Shown here in pieces: positions 32,789-41,978 of a stretch of DNA of 64,000 nucleotides. Position 1 is the first letter of the stretch. Every line of letters starts with the position of its first letter. The position numbers and the translations under genes were made by a program. The notes below the pieces were generated by a model. The model was not told the origin of the DNA. It saw only the letters and a program-made list of their open reading frames with translations, and searched no databases. This stretch comes from Marivivens donghaensis (GTDB taxonomy: Bacteria; Pseudomonadota; Alphaproteobacteria; Rhodobacterales; Rhodobacteraceae). Location: the NCBI RefSeq assembly GCF_030410045.1, contig NZ_JAUFRA010000006.1, positions 310,001 to 374,000 on the forward strand, given 5' to 3'.

Positions 32789-33778
32789 ATGACATTCAAA
32801 GCGACTCGTATTGCGATCATCGCAACCCTGCTGGGCGCAAGCGCACTGACCGTATCGGCAGAAGGCTATACCCCTGAAAACCCAGAGTGCATCGCACCCG
32901 CGAACCCTGGTGGTGGCTGGGACTTCACCTGCCGTCAGGTTGGTAAATCGCTTCAGGATCAGGGTCTAATCGGCTCGACCATGCAGGTTGTGAACCTCGC
33001 TGGTGGCGGTGGCGGCGTTGCCTTCGCAGAAGTTGTGAACAAGCGCGGCGATGACAACGACCTGATCGTTGCAGCATCCTCGGCAACCGCAACTCGTCTG
33101 GCTCAGGGCGCATATCCGGGCAACACCATGGATCAAGTCCGTTGGCTGGCATCGGTTGGCGCTGACTACGGCGTGATCGCAGTTGCTGCTGACAGCGAAA
33201 TCGACAACCTGACCGAACTGCTCGACATGGTTAAAAACGACCCGACCTCGATCTCGGTCGCTGGTGGTTCGGCTGTTGGTGGTTGGGACCACCTTAAGGT
33301 TCTGATCGCAGCAAACGCTTACGGCATCGACGATGTTCGTTCGGTTAAATACATCGCGTTTGATGGCGGCGGCGAAGCTGTGACCCAGCTGCTCGCTGGT
33401 TCGGTTCAAGCCTTCACTGGCGACATCTCCGAAGCCAAAGGTTTCGTAGATTCGGGCGACATCCGCGTTGTGGCTGTTCTCTCTCCTGAGCGTCTGGGCG
33501 GTGATTTCGCTGAATTCCCGACCGCACGTGAGCAGGGCGTAGACGCAATCGGCGCGAACTGGCGCGGGTTCTACGCACCGGGCAACATGTCGGACGAAGC
33601 CTACGACGCTTGGGTTGCTCAGATCGCAGCGCTCTACGCATCTGACGAGTGGAAACAGATCATGGCTGACAACGGCCTTGCTCCGCTCGACCTGCAAGGC
33701 GCTGAGTTCGAAGCCTTTGTTGCCAACTCCGTTGCTCAGATCGAACAGATCTCGCGCGAAATCGGCATCATCCAGTAA
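32789..33778 (+). CDS. tctC: Tripartite tricarboxylate transporter substrate-binding protein TctC
   Basis: A 329-residue periplasmic binding protein with a cleavable signal (MTFKATRIAIIATLLGASAL, cut after SAE near 24). TctC hallmarks are the ligand loop CIAPANPGGGWDFTCRQVG (about 35-53) and VVNLAGGGGGVAFAEV (about 68-83). It captures citrate or a related carboxylate and delivers it to TctAB. It is the first gene of tctCBA; the strong GGAGG ribosome site and the larger intergenic gap after it fit its usual excess over the membrane parts. It is divergent from tctD. Confidence 0.93.
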   Translation: MTFKATRIAIIATLLGASALTVSAEGYTPENPECIAPANPGGGWDFTCRQVGKSLQDQGLIGSTMQVVNLAGGGGGVAFAEVVNKRGDDNDLIVAASSATATRLAQGAYPGNTMDQVRWLASVGADYGVIAVAADSEIDNLTELLDMVKNDPTSISVAGGSAVGGWDHLKVLIAANAYGIDDVRSVKYIAFDGGGEAVTQLLAGSVQAFTGDISEAKGFVDSGDIRVVAVLSPERLGGDFAEFPTAREQGVDAIGANWRGFYAPGNMSDEAYDAWVAQIAALYASDEWKQIMADNGLAPLDLQGAEFEAFVANSVAQIEQISREIGIIQ

Positions 33779-33863
33779 TTAGGTCGCAGACCTTTTTATG
33801 ATCGGACGCCGCGGGGTTCTGCGGCGTCCACATTACACCATCCGCCCCAAAATGGAGATCCCA

Positions 33864-34295
33864 ATGAGCGATCGTATTTTTGGCGTCGTCGGAATTCTTC
33901 TGTCCATCGGTTTTGCTATTTCTGCATTCGCGATCCAAGAAAGTTTCCTATCCGACGCTGTTGGTCCCAAAGCTTTCCCTCTGATCATCGCAACGATCCT
34001 CGGTCTGTCGAGCGCGGTCATCGCGTTCCGTCCCGATCCTGAACCAGCATGGCCTGCCTTGGGCCGTCTGGTCGAAGTTGGCGCTTCTGTTGTCGTCATG
34101 CTCCTCTACGCACAACTGCTGCCAGAGCTGGGCTTTGTCATCGCGACCGCATTTGCAGCGGCCTATCTGTCGTGGCGCCTGGGGTCTTCGGTCCTCGGTT
34201 CGATCCTGACGGGTGTCGGTACCTCTGTGGGCATCTACGCGGTGTTTCACCTCATTCTCGGCCTGTCGCTCGCGCGCGGCCCGTTTGGTTTCTAA
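33864..34295 (+). CDS. tctB: Tripartite tricarboxylate transporter small membrane subunit TctB
   Basis: A 143-residue membrane protein with about four helices (SDRIFGVVGILLSIGFAISA at the start; FPLIIATILGLSSAVIAF; VGASVVVMLLYAQLL; SILTGVGTSVGIYAVFHLIL), the usual TctB pattern with the conserved PKAFP motif (about 38-42). ATG 33864 is chosen by the family start; the 22-codon upstream extension is not used. It partners TctA in a Na+/H+-coupled importer. It is 9 bp before tctA. Confidence 0.92.
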   Translation: MSDRIFGVVGILLSIGFAISAFAIQESFLSDAVGPKAFPLIIATILGLSSAVIAFRPDPEPAWPALGRLVEVGASVVVMLLYAQLLPELGFVIATAFAAAYLSWRLGSSVLGSILTGVGTSVGIYAVFHLILGLSLARGPFGF

Positions 34296-34304
34296 GAGGG
34301 CAGC

Positions 34305-35843
34305 ATGGAACTTCTCGCAAACCTCGGCGATGGTTTTGCCATCGCACTGACATGGCAGAACATCGGCCTCGCGCTGTTGGGCTGCTTCTTGGGCACCGTG
34401 ATGGGTGCGCTGCCGGGCCTCGGGCCGTCGAACGGCGTGGCAATCCTCATCCCGCTGGCCTTCACCCTCGGACTTGGCGCGACACCCTCGCTGATCCTTC
34501 TGACCTCGGTCTATTACGGCGCGATGTATGGTGGCCGTATTTCGTCGATCCTTCTCAACATTCCAGGTGATGAACCCGCGATGATGACCTGTCTCGACGG
34601 CTATCCGATGGCGAAAAAGGGCATGGCGGGCGAAGCTCTCTCGCTCTCTGGTATTGCATCCTTTGTTGGCGCTTTCCTCGCCACTTGGGGTCTGATCCTC
34701 CTCGCGCCGCAGCTGGTGAAAATCGCGCTCCTGTTCGGACCTGCCGAATACTTTGCGCTCTTTGCCTTGGCCTTTATGACGCTTGGGGGCGTTTCCTCCA
34801 CGAACCAAGCGAAATCGGCCTTTGCTGCGGCGCTTGGCCTTGGGCTGGCGATGATCGGTGTGGATACGCAAACGGGCGTCCCGCGCTTTACCTTTGGCGA
34901 AGTGCACCTCTACGACGGTCTCGACTTCCTCGTAGCGATTGTTGGCCTCTTTGCTCTGTCCGAAGTGTTCATCTTCCTTGAAACCCGCCATGGCGAAGCC
35001 AGCGGTTCGGGCCGTAAGCTGGAAATCGGTCGTCTGACACCGCCTTGGGCTATGATCAAACAGTGCACGCCGACGATGCTGCGGACCTCGTTCCTTGGCT
35101 TCCTCGCAGGTGTTCTGCCGGGTGCTGGTGCATCGCTGGGGTCGTTCATCAGCTATTCGATGGAAAAGCGTCTGGTCGACAAAGAAGGCACCTTTGGCAC
35201 GGGCGATCCGCGCGGTGTTGCAGCACCTGAGGCTGGCAACAACGCCGCCGCTGGTGGTGCGCTGGTGCCGATGCTGGCGCTGGGCGTTCCGGGGTCGGGC
35301 ACAACGGCGGTTCTCTTGGCTGTGCTTCTGTCGCTCAACATCACGCCGGGTCCGCTGTTGTTCACCCAGAACCCTGACGTGGTTTGGGGCCTGATCGCGG
35401 CACTCTTCATTGCGAACTTCATGCTCTTGGCGATGAATATCCCGATGGTGGGCCTGTTCACACGGCTCTTGCTGATCCCGCCACGTATCCTGATGCCGAT
35501 CGTTGCAATGGTTAGCTTTGTCGGGATCTACGGGATTTCGGGTTCGACCTTTGACCTCATGGTGATGATTGCCTTTGGCGTCATGGGCTGGATCCTACGT
35601 AAATTCGACGTGCCGCTTGTGCCGATCATCCTCGGAACGCTCCTTGGCAACGCGATGGAGAACAACCTCCGCCGCGCGATCACCATCGACAACGGCGACT
35701 GGTTCACCCTGATCGACAGCCCGCTTGCGCTGTTCCTATGGGCCATTGCGATCATCGGCTTCATCCTGCCTCTGATCATCGGTGCTAAAGTGAAAAAGGG
35801 TATGCACGAACGCCGTGACGAAGAAGGCGCGATCAGCGACTGA
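34305..35843 (+). CDS. tctA: Tripartite tricarboxylate transporter permease TctA
   Basis: A 512-residue permease with about eleven membrane helices and the conserved TctA segments GALPGLGPSNGVAILIPL (about 43-60), the signature YGAMYGGRISSILLNIPGD (about 82-100) and FLAGVLPGAGASLGSFISYS (about 262-281), inverted-repeat motifs of the family. The ribosome site is agagggcag. It forms the transport path for carboxylates with TctB. A strong bidirectional terminator ends the tctCBA unit. Confidence 0.94.
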   Translation: MELLANLGDGFAIALTWQNIGLALLGCFLGTVMGALPGLGPSNGVAILIPLAFTLGLGATPSLILLTSVYYGAMYGGRISSILLNIPGDEPAMMTCLDGYPMAKKGMAGEALSLSGIASFVGAFLATWGLILLAPQLVKIALLFGPAEYFALFALAFMTLGGVSSTNQAKSAFAAALGLGLAMIGVDTQTGVPRFTFGEVHLYDGLDFLVAIVGLFALSEVFIFLETRHGEASGSGRKLEIGRLTPPWAMIKQCTPTMLRTSFLGFLAGVLPGAGASLGSFISYSMEKRLVDKEGTFGTGDPRGVAAPEAGNNAAAGGALVPMLALGVPGSGTTAVLLAVLLSLNITPGPLLFTQNPDVVWGLIAALFIANFMLLAMNIPMVGLFTRLLLIPPRILMPIVAMVSFVGIYGISGSTFDLMVMIAFGVMGWILRKFDVPLVPIILGTLLGNAMENNLRRAITIDNGDWFTLIDSPLALFLWAIAIIGFILPLIIGAKVKKGMHERRDEEGAISD

Positions 35844-35865
35844 TCCCGCCCTCCCTGAATAAACC

Positions 35866-35898
35866 AAAGGCCGGTGTCATCACGACGCCGGCCTTTTT
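35866..35898. terminator. Bidirectional terminator between tctA and the TetR gene
   Basis: A 13 bp stem aaaggccggtgtc / gacgccggccttt (one G-T pair) with an ATCAC loop at 35866-35896, then further T. It closes tctCBA on one side and the RND operon on the other. Confidence 0.88.
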
Positions 35899-35902
35899 CG
35901 TT

Positions 35903-36586
35903 TTAGGTGGTCGTGCGCCCCGCGCTTCGTGCGATCAGCAGATCGTCGGGCACCGTGATGTCGGGCACAGGCCGCGCTGCGATCTCTGCGGCCTCCTCTG
36001 GGGTGATCCCCAACATCCGCAAAATCGCTGCCGCATAGGACGGCAGGTCGACCGTTTCCCCTGCCAACAACCGCCGCAAAATAGCGAGGCCTGTTGTCTC
36101 TAAGATGTCCGCCGCCGTTTGTTCGGACATCGCACAGAACCGCCCCGTCTCAATCCCCATGCGGATGATCGGCGGGGTGGTTTCGCGCATCATGCTGCCT
36201 TGACCCAACCCACGGGTGCCGAGTTTCGCGGTGAAATCCAAATAGAGCGGATATTCCATTGCGATCCGAATGAACCAGTTCAGCCCGTAGGACAGGGCCA
36301 CGGCGGGGTCCGTCTCTTTGCTGGCGGTTGAAGATACGACCGAGATTATCTCTTCGGCGAGGTTGAACTTCGCCTCTTCCAACAGCTCGTCGATAGAGCG
36401 GAAGTAGTTATAGAAACTGCCCCGCGAAACGCCCGCCTCGTGGATGATGTGGTCGATCAACGTGGCCTCTGGCCCGCGTTCAGCAAAGACCAGCGTCGCG
36501 GCCTCGATCAGCCGTTTGCGCATCTGCACCCGCCGCTTTTTCGCGACGAGTGTTCTATGATCAATGCAGCGTTTCAACGGGCTCAT
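35903..36586 (-). CDS. TetR family regulator of the RND operon
   Basis: A 227-residue TetR protein. The HTH is at about 18-65 (RKRLIEAATLVFAERGPEAT then LIDHIIHEAGVSRGSFYNYF). Its start overlaps the RND pump stop by 4 bp (ATGA), so it is the last gene of the efflux operon, an uncommon position as such regulators are usually divergent. The palindrome upstream of the first adaptor gene is the probable operator, giving feedback from the operon's end. The inducer is unknown. ATG 36586 is chosen over a 13-codon upstream extension because of this overlap. Confidence 0.9.
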   Translation of the reverse strand: MSPLKRCIDHRTLVAKKRRVQMRKRLIEAATLVFAERGPEATLIDHIIHEAGVSRGSFYNYFRSIDELLEEAKFNLAEEIISVVSSTASKETDPAVALSYGLNWFIRIAMEYPLYLDFTAKLGTRGLGQGSMMRETTPPIIRMGIETGRFCAMSEQTAADILETTGLAILRRLLAGETVDLPSYAAAILRMLGITPEEAAEIAARPVPDITVPDDLLIARSAGRTTT

Positions 36587-39500
36587 GCGGCCTCCGTGGG
36601 GGCTTTGACGCCAAAGACAGCACAATAAAGCGCGGGTGCAAAGAGCAGCGTGATCAACGTCCCCGCAATAATCCCGCCCATCATGGCATAGGCCATCGGG
36701 CCCCAGAAAATCTGGTGCGAGATCGGGATCAGCGCCAGCGATGCCGCCGCCGCGGTCAAGAGGATCGGACGCGCACGGCTGTCTGACGCCTCATACACCG
36801 CATCCCAGCGGGATTTGCCTTCGGCCCGTAGGTCTTCGATCGCTTGAACCAAAATGATCGAATTGCGGATCAAAATCCCGACCAAGGCCAAAACGCCCAA
36901 TATCGCGACAAAGCCCAAAGGTGCGCCCGAACTCAGAAGGGCGGCCACTACACCGATTAGACCCAGCGGAGCGACAGCCAGAACCACGAACATCAGTCGG
37001 AAACTCTGCACCTGCACCATCACGAGGAACAAGAAGATGATCAGCATCAGCGGCACAACAGCCGCAATCGGGGCCTGACTTTCGGCGCTCGATTCCACGG
37101 GGCCGCCGACCTCGACCTTGTAGCCGTTCGGCAAATCCGCGCGGAACGCGTCGATCTGATCGGCGAGGTCGTTGACGATGGTTGCGGGCTGGTCATCGGT
37201 ATTGATCGCCGCAACGACCGTAATCGTCGGCACGCGGCCTTCTTGTTTGATGACGGGGGCCTCGGTCGTCCAATCCAGACGCGCGATCGACGCCAGCGGA
37301 ATGAGCGTCCCACCCGCCGTCGTGACCTGAAGATTTTCCAAGGCGCGCAGGGTGGTGCGGTCCTCTTCGGCACCACGGGCCACCACGTCGATCAGCGCGG
37401 TATCATCGCGCAATTGGGTGATCGTCGTGCCCTCGTAAAGGCTCGACAACACGCCCGCGACATCGGATTGGGTCAGGCCCAATTGACGCAAACGGGTCTG
37501 GTCCAGATCGACGCGAACCACGCGGGTCGGTTCGTTCCAATCAAGGCTGATTGCCCGCAGACGGTCGTCGGTGGACAGTAGCGCCGCCAGCTTGCGCGCC
37601 TCATCACGCAGTACAGCGTAATCCTCGCCCGAGACGCGATATTGCACGGGTTTGCCCACTGGCGGCCCGAGCGCGATAGAGGTCGGGAAGAATTGGACGC
37701 CCACGCGGGCATCGGAATAGGCGTTCACCGCAGCGATCAGGCTATCGCGTTCTGCAATGCCTTTGGTCTGAATGATGATCTGTCCGGTCGACGGGGCGGA
37801 CGGCGGGCTGTTCAAAGTGAGAACAAAGCGCGGAGCACCTTCGCCCACATAGGCGGTCCAATAATCAATGCCCTCTTGATCGGCCAGCCACGCCTCGAAC
37901 GCAGCAACCTCGCGGTTGGTCGCGTCAAAGCTGACGTTCTGGCGCATGGTCACATCCACAACCACCTCAGGACGGTCGCCCGTGGGGAAGAACTGCTGTT
38001 CGACGAACTGCATTCCCATGACCGAAATCACGAAAATCCCGATGGTCGTGGCCAGTGTCACCCATTTGAACCGCATCGCTTGAACGAGGATCGCACGGAA
38101 TGACCTGCGCAGGCGGCCTGCCTCAGTTTTGTGGTGCTTCAACTGTTTCGGTAGGAACGCTACGCCCAGCACGGGCGCAAAGAGCACCGCGACCACCCAG
38201 CTCAGGAGGAGCGAGATCGCGATCACCCAGAAGAGCGAGTTGGTAAATTCACCCGCGCTCGACCCGTTTAGGCCGATCGGGATAAAGCCTGCCGTGGTGA
38301 TCAACGTGCCCGTCAGCATCGGAAACGCGATAGAGGTCCACGCATAAGACGCGGCCTTGCTCAGGCTTTCGCCCAGTTCGAGCCGCGAAATCATGGTTTC
38401 AATCGCGATCATCGCGTCATCGACCAAAAGGCCGAGCGCGATAATCAACGCGCCGAGCGAAATCCGCTGAAGCGTGATGCCCATCGCGTCCAAAATGACA
38501 AAAGTCATGGCAAGAACGAGAGGGATCGCCAGCGTCACCACCAGACCCGCCCGAATACCGAGCGAGATAAAGCTCACAGCGAGAACGATCACAACCGCCT
38601 CGATCAGGGCTTTGACAAAGTGACCGACGGATTCCTCAACAACCTTGGGCTGGTCGGCGACAAGATTAACCTCGATCCCGATGGGCAGACGAGTTTGCAC
38701 CTCTGCCATGAGGGCCTTTAGCTCTTCACCAAAGTTCAGAATGTTCTGGCCTTCGCGCATCCCGATGATCAGGCCAATCGCGTCCTGCCCGTTGTAGCGG
38801 AACAGTTTCGACGGCGGATCGTCGTAGCCCGCAGTGACGGTCGCAACGTCGGCCAAGGTAAAGAACGTATCGCCCGACCGCAGCGGCGCATTTGCCAGCT
38901 CATCCGCCGTGTTGAACTGACCTGATACGCGGATTTTGATGCGCTCTTGGGGCGTGTGAATGGTGCCTGAGGGCACGATTTTGTTTTGGGTTGCCAGCGT
39001 GTTCAGCACGGTCTGCGCATCGAGGCCCAGAGCGGCAAGGCGGGAGTGCGAAAACTCGATAAAGATCGCCTGATCGCGGGTGCCGATCAGATCGACACGC
39101 CCCGCAGCATCCAAAAGCTGCACCTCGTCCGCGATATCCTCGACATAGGCTTTCACATCCTCGGGCGCGAAACCGTCCCAAGTAAAGGCATAGACGTTGC
39201 CGAACACATCGCCAAAGCTGTCGTTGAAGTGAAAACCCTGAAATTCGGCAGGAAAATCGCCGCGAATGTCGGACATCATCGCGCGAACACGGGTCCACGA
39301 CCGGTCAATATCGCGACCGCGCACCGTATCGAGAAGGTCCACATAGACAATCGCGCGGCCCGCGTAGGTGACGGATCGAGTGCTATCGAGGCTGTCCAAC
39401 TCTTCTAGCTTGCGTTCGATGCGGTCAGTGACTTGGGTCAGGGTTTCTTCGGCGGTCGCACCGGGCATGACGCCCGTGATGACCATTGTGCGGATGGTAA

Positions 39501-39627
39501 AGGACGGGTCCTCTTCGCGGCCCATCGAATTGTAGGACACCAGCCCCGCGACCAGTGACATGATCATCAGGAACCAGACAAAGGACTTATGGCGGAGCGC
39601 CCAATCAGAGAGGTTAAAGCTTTTCAT
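36583..39627 (-). CDS. RND (HAE-1 type) multidrug efflux pump
   Basis: A 1014-residue inner-membrane antiporter. Start MKSFNLSDWALRHKSFVWFL (ATG 39627, overlapping the adaptor stop by 4 bp) gives TM1. Twelve helices with two large periplasmic loops are visible; the proton relay segment is LLVDDAMIAIE (about 400-410) and other family marks are GREEDPSF (about 36-43) and AGIIIRNSIILVQAIED-like text near residue 935 (LVGILIRNSIILVQAIEDLR). It exports toxic compounds using proton flux with the two adaptor proteins. No outer-membrane channel is in the operon; the TolC gene at 52 kb is a candidate. Confidence 0.93.
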   Translation of the reverse strand: MKSFNLSDWALRHKSFVWFLMIMSLVAGLVSYNSMGREEDPSFTIRTMVITGVMPGATAEETLTQVTDRIERKLEELDSLDSTRSVTYAGRAIVYVDLLDTVRGRDIDRSWTRVRAMMSDIRGDFPAEFQGFHFNDSFGDVFGNVYAFTWDGFAPEDVKAYVEDIADEVQLLDAAGRVDLIGTRDQAIFIEFSHSRLAALGLDAQTVLNTLATQNKIVPSGTIHTPQERIKIRVSGQFNTADELANAPLRSGDTFFTLADVATVTAGYDDPPSKLFRYNGQDAIGLIIGMREGQNILNFGEELKALMAEVQTRLPIGIEVNLVADQPKVVEESVGHFVKALIEAVVIVLAVSFISLGIRAGLVVTLAIPLVLAMTFVILDAMGITLQRISLGALIIALGLLVDDAMIAIETMISRLELGESLSKAASYAWTSIAFPMLTGTLITTAGFIPIGLNGSSAGEFTNSLFWVIAISLLLSWVVAVLFAPVLGVAFLPKQLKHHKTEAGRLRRSFRAILVQAMRFKWVTLATTIGIFVISVMGMQFVEQQFFPTGDRPEVVVDVTMRQNVSFDATNREVAAFEAWLADQEGIDYWTAYVGEGAPRFVLTLNSPPSAPSTGQIIIQTKGIAERDSLIAAVNAYSDARVGVQFFPTSIALGPPVGKPVQYRVSGEDYAVLRDEARKLAALLSTDDRLRAISLDWNEPTRVVRVDLDQTRLRQLGLTQSDVAGVLSSLYEGTTITQLRDDTALIDVVARGAEEDRTTLRALENLQVTTAGGTLIPLASIARLDWTTEAPVIKQEGRVPTITVVAAINTDDQPATIVNDLADQIDAFRADLPNGYKVEVGGPVESSAESQAPIAAVVPLMLIIFLFLVMVQVQSFRLMFVVLAVAPLGLIGVVAALLSSGAPLGFVAILGVLALVGILIRNSIILVQAIEDLRAEGKSRWDAVYEASDSRARPILLTAAAASLALIPISHQIFWGPMAYAMMGGIIAGTLITLLFAPALYCAVFGVKAPTEAA

Positions 39628-40670
39628 TCGATGCGGTCTCCGACGATCTGGCCTTCGGTCAGGGCATGAACGCCACGGGTGATAATTTCGTCGCCAATGC
39701 TGACGCCTTGGGTGATCACAGTGCGATCTCCTAGCTCGGCGCCCTGCGTGACGGGGGTAAAGTGAACGCTGCGGTCGGGCGCGGTGACGGCCCAAACGCC
39801 AAAGGTGCCGTCACGGTTCAAAATCGCATTGGTCGGCAGCGTGACAAAGGGCGCGTTGTTGCCCAGTGGGGCCGCTGTGACCAAGGCCCCGATGCGGTAA
39901 TCCTCGGGCGGATCGATCAGCGTCAGACGCAGGCGGCGGGTGTCCAGACGGCCTTCGGCCACGGGATCAACCAGACGCAGTTGCGCGGTGACGGGGGCGA
40001 TGCCGCTGGTGTGGTGCTGAATGTCGAACATCGCGTCATCGGGCAGCAGGTCGAGGATCGCGGTCGGCATGTCGATCACGGCCTCAAGGCCCGACAGATC
40101 TGACAGCGTCAGAATCGCGGCCCCTGCGTTGACGGTCGATCCGACCTCGACCTTGCGGGCCAAGACGATGCCGTCATAGGGCGCGGTCAATTGGCCGTAT
40201 TGTGCGGCCTCGGTTGCTTGGCGCAGGGTGGCATTCGCGTTTTCCAACTGCGCGATGGCCGCGTCATTATTGGCGCTGATCGCCTCAAGCTGGGCATCGG
40301 AATAGACGCCACGCGCGGCCAGTTCGGTCGCGCGGTCAAACTGGCTCTGCGCGAGGTCGGCGGCGGCACGGGCGGAATCCACGCCAGCGGTTGCGGCGAG
40401 GAAATCCTGTTGAAGCGTGATCTGGTCAAGTTCGGCCAGAACCGCCCCTTTGACCACGCGATCCCCCACATCGACCGAAAGGGTCGCCAAACGACCGCCC
40501 ACGCGGAACGCGAGGTCGGTTTCGGTGCGCGGCTCAATCAGGCCCGTAAAGGCGCGGTGGCTGGCGATATCGGCGCTGACGATTTCGGTCACGACGGGGC
40601 GCGGGGTGGTGTCTTGGGCCAAAACGGGTGTCGCGGCAAAGAGCGCGAGGATCAGGGCAAAACGGGTCAT
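39624..40670 (-). CDS. RND efflux periplasmic adaptor subunit (second)
   Basis: A 348-residue membrane-fusion protein with a signal peptide (MTRFALILALFAATPVLAQD). The two half-motifs of the lipoyl-like domain are RVGGRLATLSVDVGDRVVKG (about 56-75) and TAPYDGIVLARKVEVGSTVN (about 158-177), separated by an alpha-hairpin. It bridges the RND pump to the outer-membrane channel. It overlaps both neighbours by 4 bp. Two adaptors in a row suggest a heteromeric adaptor ring, as known for some RND systems. Confidence 0.9.
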   Translation of the reverse strand: MTRFALILALFAATPVLAQDTTPRPVVTEIVSADIASHRAFTGLIEPRTETDLAFRVGGRLATLSVDVGDRVVKGAVLAELDQITLQQDFLAATAGVDSARAAADLAQSQFDRATELAARGVYSDAQLEAISANNDAAIAQLENANATLRQATEAAQYGQLTAPYDGIVLARKVEVGSTVNAGAAILTLSDLSGLEAVIDMPTAILDLLPDDAMFDIQHHTSGIAPVTAQLRLVDPVAEGRLDTRRLRLTLIDPPEDYRIGALVTAAPLGNNAPFVTLPTNAILNRDGTFGVWAVTAPDRSVHFTPVTQGAELGDRTVITQGVSIGDEIITRGVHALTEGQIVGDRIE

Positions 40671-41707
40671 TTCTGCGCCTCCGTGTAAACTTCGCGGCCC
40701 GCATAGAGGACTTGCGAACCTGCGCCGACGATCTGTTCGCCTGCTGTGATGCCACCCGAGATGGCGATCTCTGCCTCACGGTAGCTGGCGACGGTGATAG
40801 CGCGTGGGCTGACAGTCATGGTGGCGGGGTCAACGACCCAAACCGCGGGGCCGTTCGCGGTGACGAACAGCGCGTCCGCGGGGAGGGTGATGACGGGGTC
40901 GCTATCCAAGGTCACACGCGCCTCGACCAAGCCGCCCAATGGCAGGTCGGTGTCATTTGGCAAATGCGCGGTCATTTCAACGGTGCCCGCAACGCTCACC
41001 ACGGGGGAAACTTCGGCCACGAATGCGATGATCGTCTCGCCGCCATCAATCGGGGTGATCGCAACGGGGAGGCCGATGACAGAGTTCAGGTTGCCGATGT
41101 CGGGCACATAGAATTTCGCGTCGAGCCGCCCATCGGTCGCCAGTTCGAGGATCGATGCGCCTGCACCGACGATTTCGCCCGGTTCGGCGTTTCGTTCGGT
41201 GACGATCACATCCTCAATCGCGTGGAGCGTGGTGTCATCGAGCCCTTGCTGCGCCTTGTCCAACTGGGTCTGCGCCTGACGGTAAGACGATTGCGCGCTG
41301 AGGAAGGATTGCACGGCCTCATCCAGATCGGCTTGGGTCGCGGTGCCGCGGGACAGGGACGCCTCAACGCGGTCCCGCGATTGTTCCGCCTGTTTGAGGC
41401 GCGCCGCGACAGCCTCTAGCGTCGCCTGCGCCGCATCGCGTTGTGCCTGCGCGGTGGTTGCGTCGAGGCGGGCGATCTCTGCGCCTGCGGCCACATGGTC
41501 GCCCACGTCCGCGAAAATATCGGTGATCAAACCACCCGACCGAAAGGACGCGGGGTAGCTGTTTTGCGCCTCAACGATCCCGACCAGCGTGTAGTCGCGC
41601 GTGGGGGAGGATTGTTCAGCGGTGACAATTTCGACCAGCAAGGGCGGCTCTGCCAATGCAGGGCCAGCGAGCGCTGTCAGGAACAGGAGGGGGGAAAGAA
41701 ATCGCAT
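40667..41707 (-). CDS. RND efflux periplasmic adaptor subunit (first)
   Basis: A 346-residue membrane-fusion protein, first gene of the operon. Signal peptide MRFLSPLLFLTALAGPALAE (ATG 41707; a 27-codon upstream extension would cross the operator). The lipoyl halves are FRSGGLITDIFADVGDHVAA (about 50-69) and LHAIEDVIVTERNAEPGEIV (about 154-173), joined by a long alpha-hairpin of about 70 residues. It is related to, but clearly different from, the second adaptor. A palindrome lies about 45 bp upstream. Confidence 0.9.
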   Translation of the reverse strand: MRFLSPLLFLTALAGPALAEPPLLVEIVTAEQSSPTRDYTLVGIVEAQNSYPASFRSGGLITDIFADVGDHVAAGAEIARLDATTAQAQRDAAQATLEAVAARLKQAEQSRDRVEASLSRGTATQADLDEAVQSFLSAQSSYRQAQTQLDKAQQGLDDTTLHAIEDVIVTERNAEPGEIVGAGASILELATDGRLDAKFYVPDIGNLNSVIGLPVAITPIDGGETIIAFVAEVSPVVSVAGTVEMTAHLPNDTDLPLGGLVEARVTLDSDPVITLPADALFVTANGPAVWVVDPATMTVSPRAITVASYREAEIAISGGITAGEQIVGAGSQVLYAGREVYTEAQK

Positions 41708-41751
41708 GTGATCCGACTCGGAATTCAAGTTAATTGACAGAAATATCAAAA

Positions 41752-41765
41752 TGACACTGATGTCA
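41752..41765. promoter_or_regulatory. Palindrome upstream of the RND operon, likely TetR operator
   Basis: tgacactgatgtca is an inverted repeat (5 bp arms tgaca/tgtca, 4 bp centre) at 45-58 bp before the first adaptor start. On the minus strand a TTGACA -35-like box (41766-41761) overlaps it, so a bound repressor would block the promoter. Confidence 0.45.
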
Positions 41766-41930
41766 AATTCAAATTTTGACGGGGCCAAAGTCAGGGCGAC
41801 ATAGGCCGTTCGTGTCGATCATGCCAAAGAAAGTTTACGACCGTGCTAATGCACCGTGACGGTCGTTCGAAGGGGAATATCAGGATGTGGTTAATGGAAC
41901 GTTAGTTCTACTTTTCCAGCTTCGCGAACG

Positions 41931-41954
41931 AAAAAAGGCGGGGAAAACCCCGCC
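41931..41954 (-). terminator. Intrinsic terminator after icd
   Basis: On the minus strand a 7 bp stem ggcgggg / ccccgcc with a TTTT loop (41954-41937) is followed by TTTTTT (41936-41931). It starts 24 bp after the icd stop. Confidence 0.88.
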
Positions 41955-41978
41955 CTTCTATCACTATTTCAATCTGAA

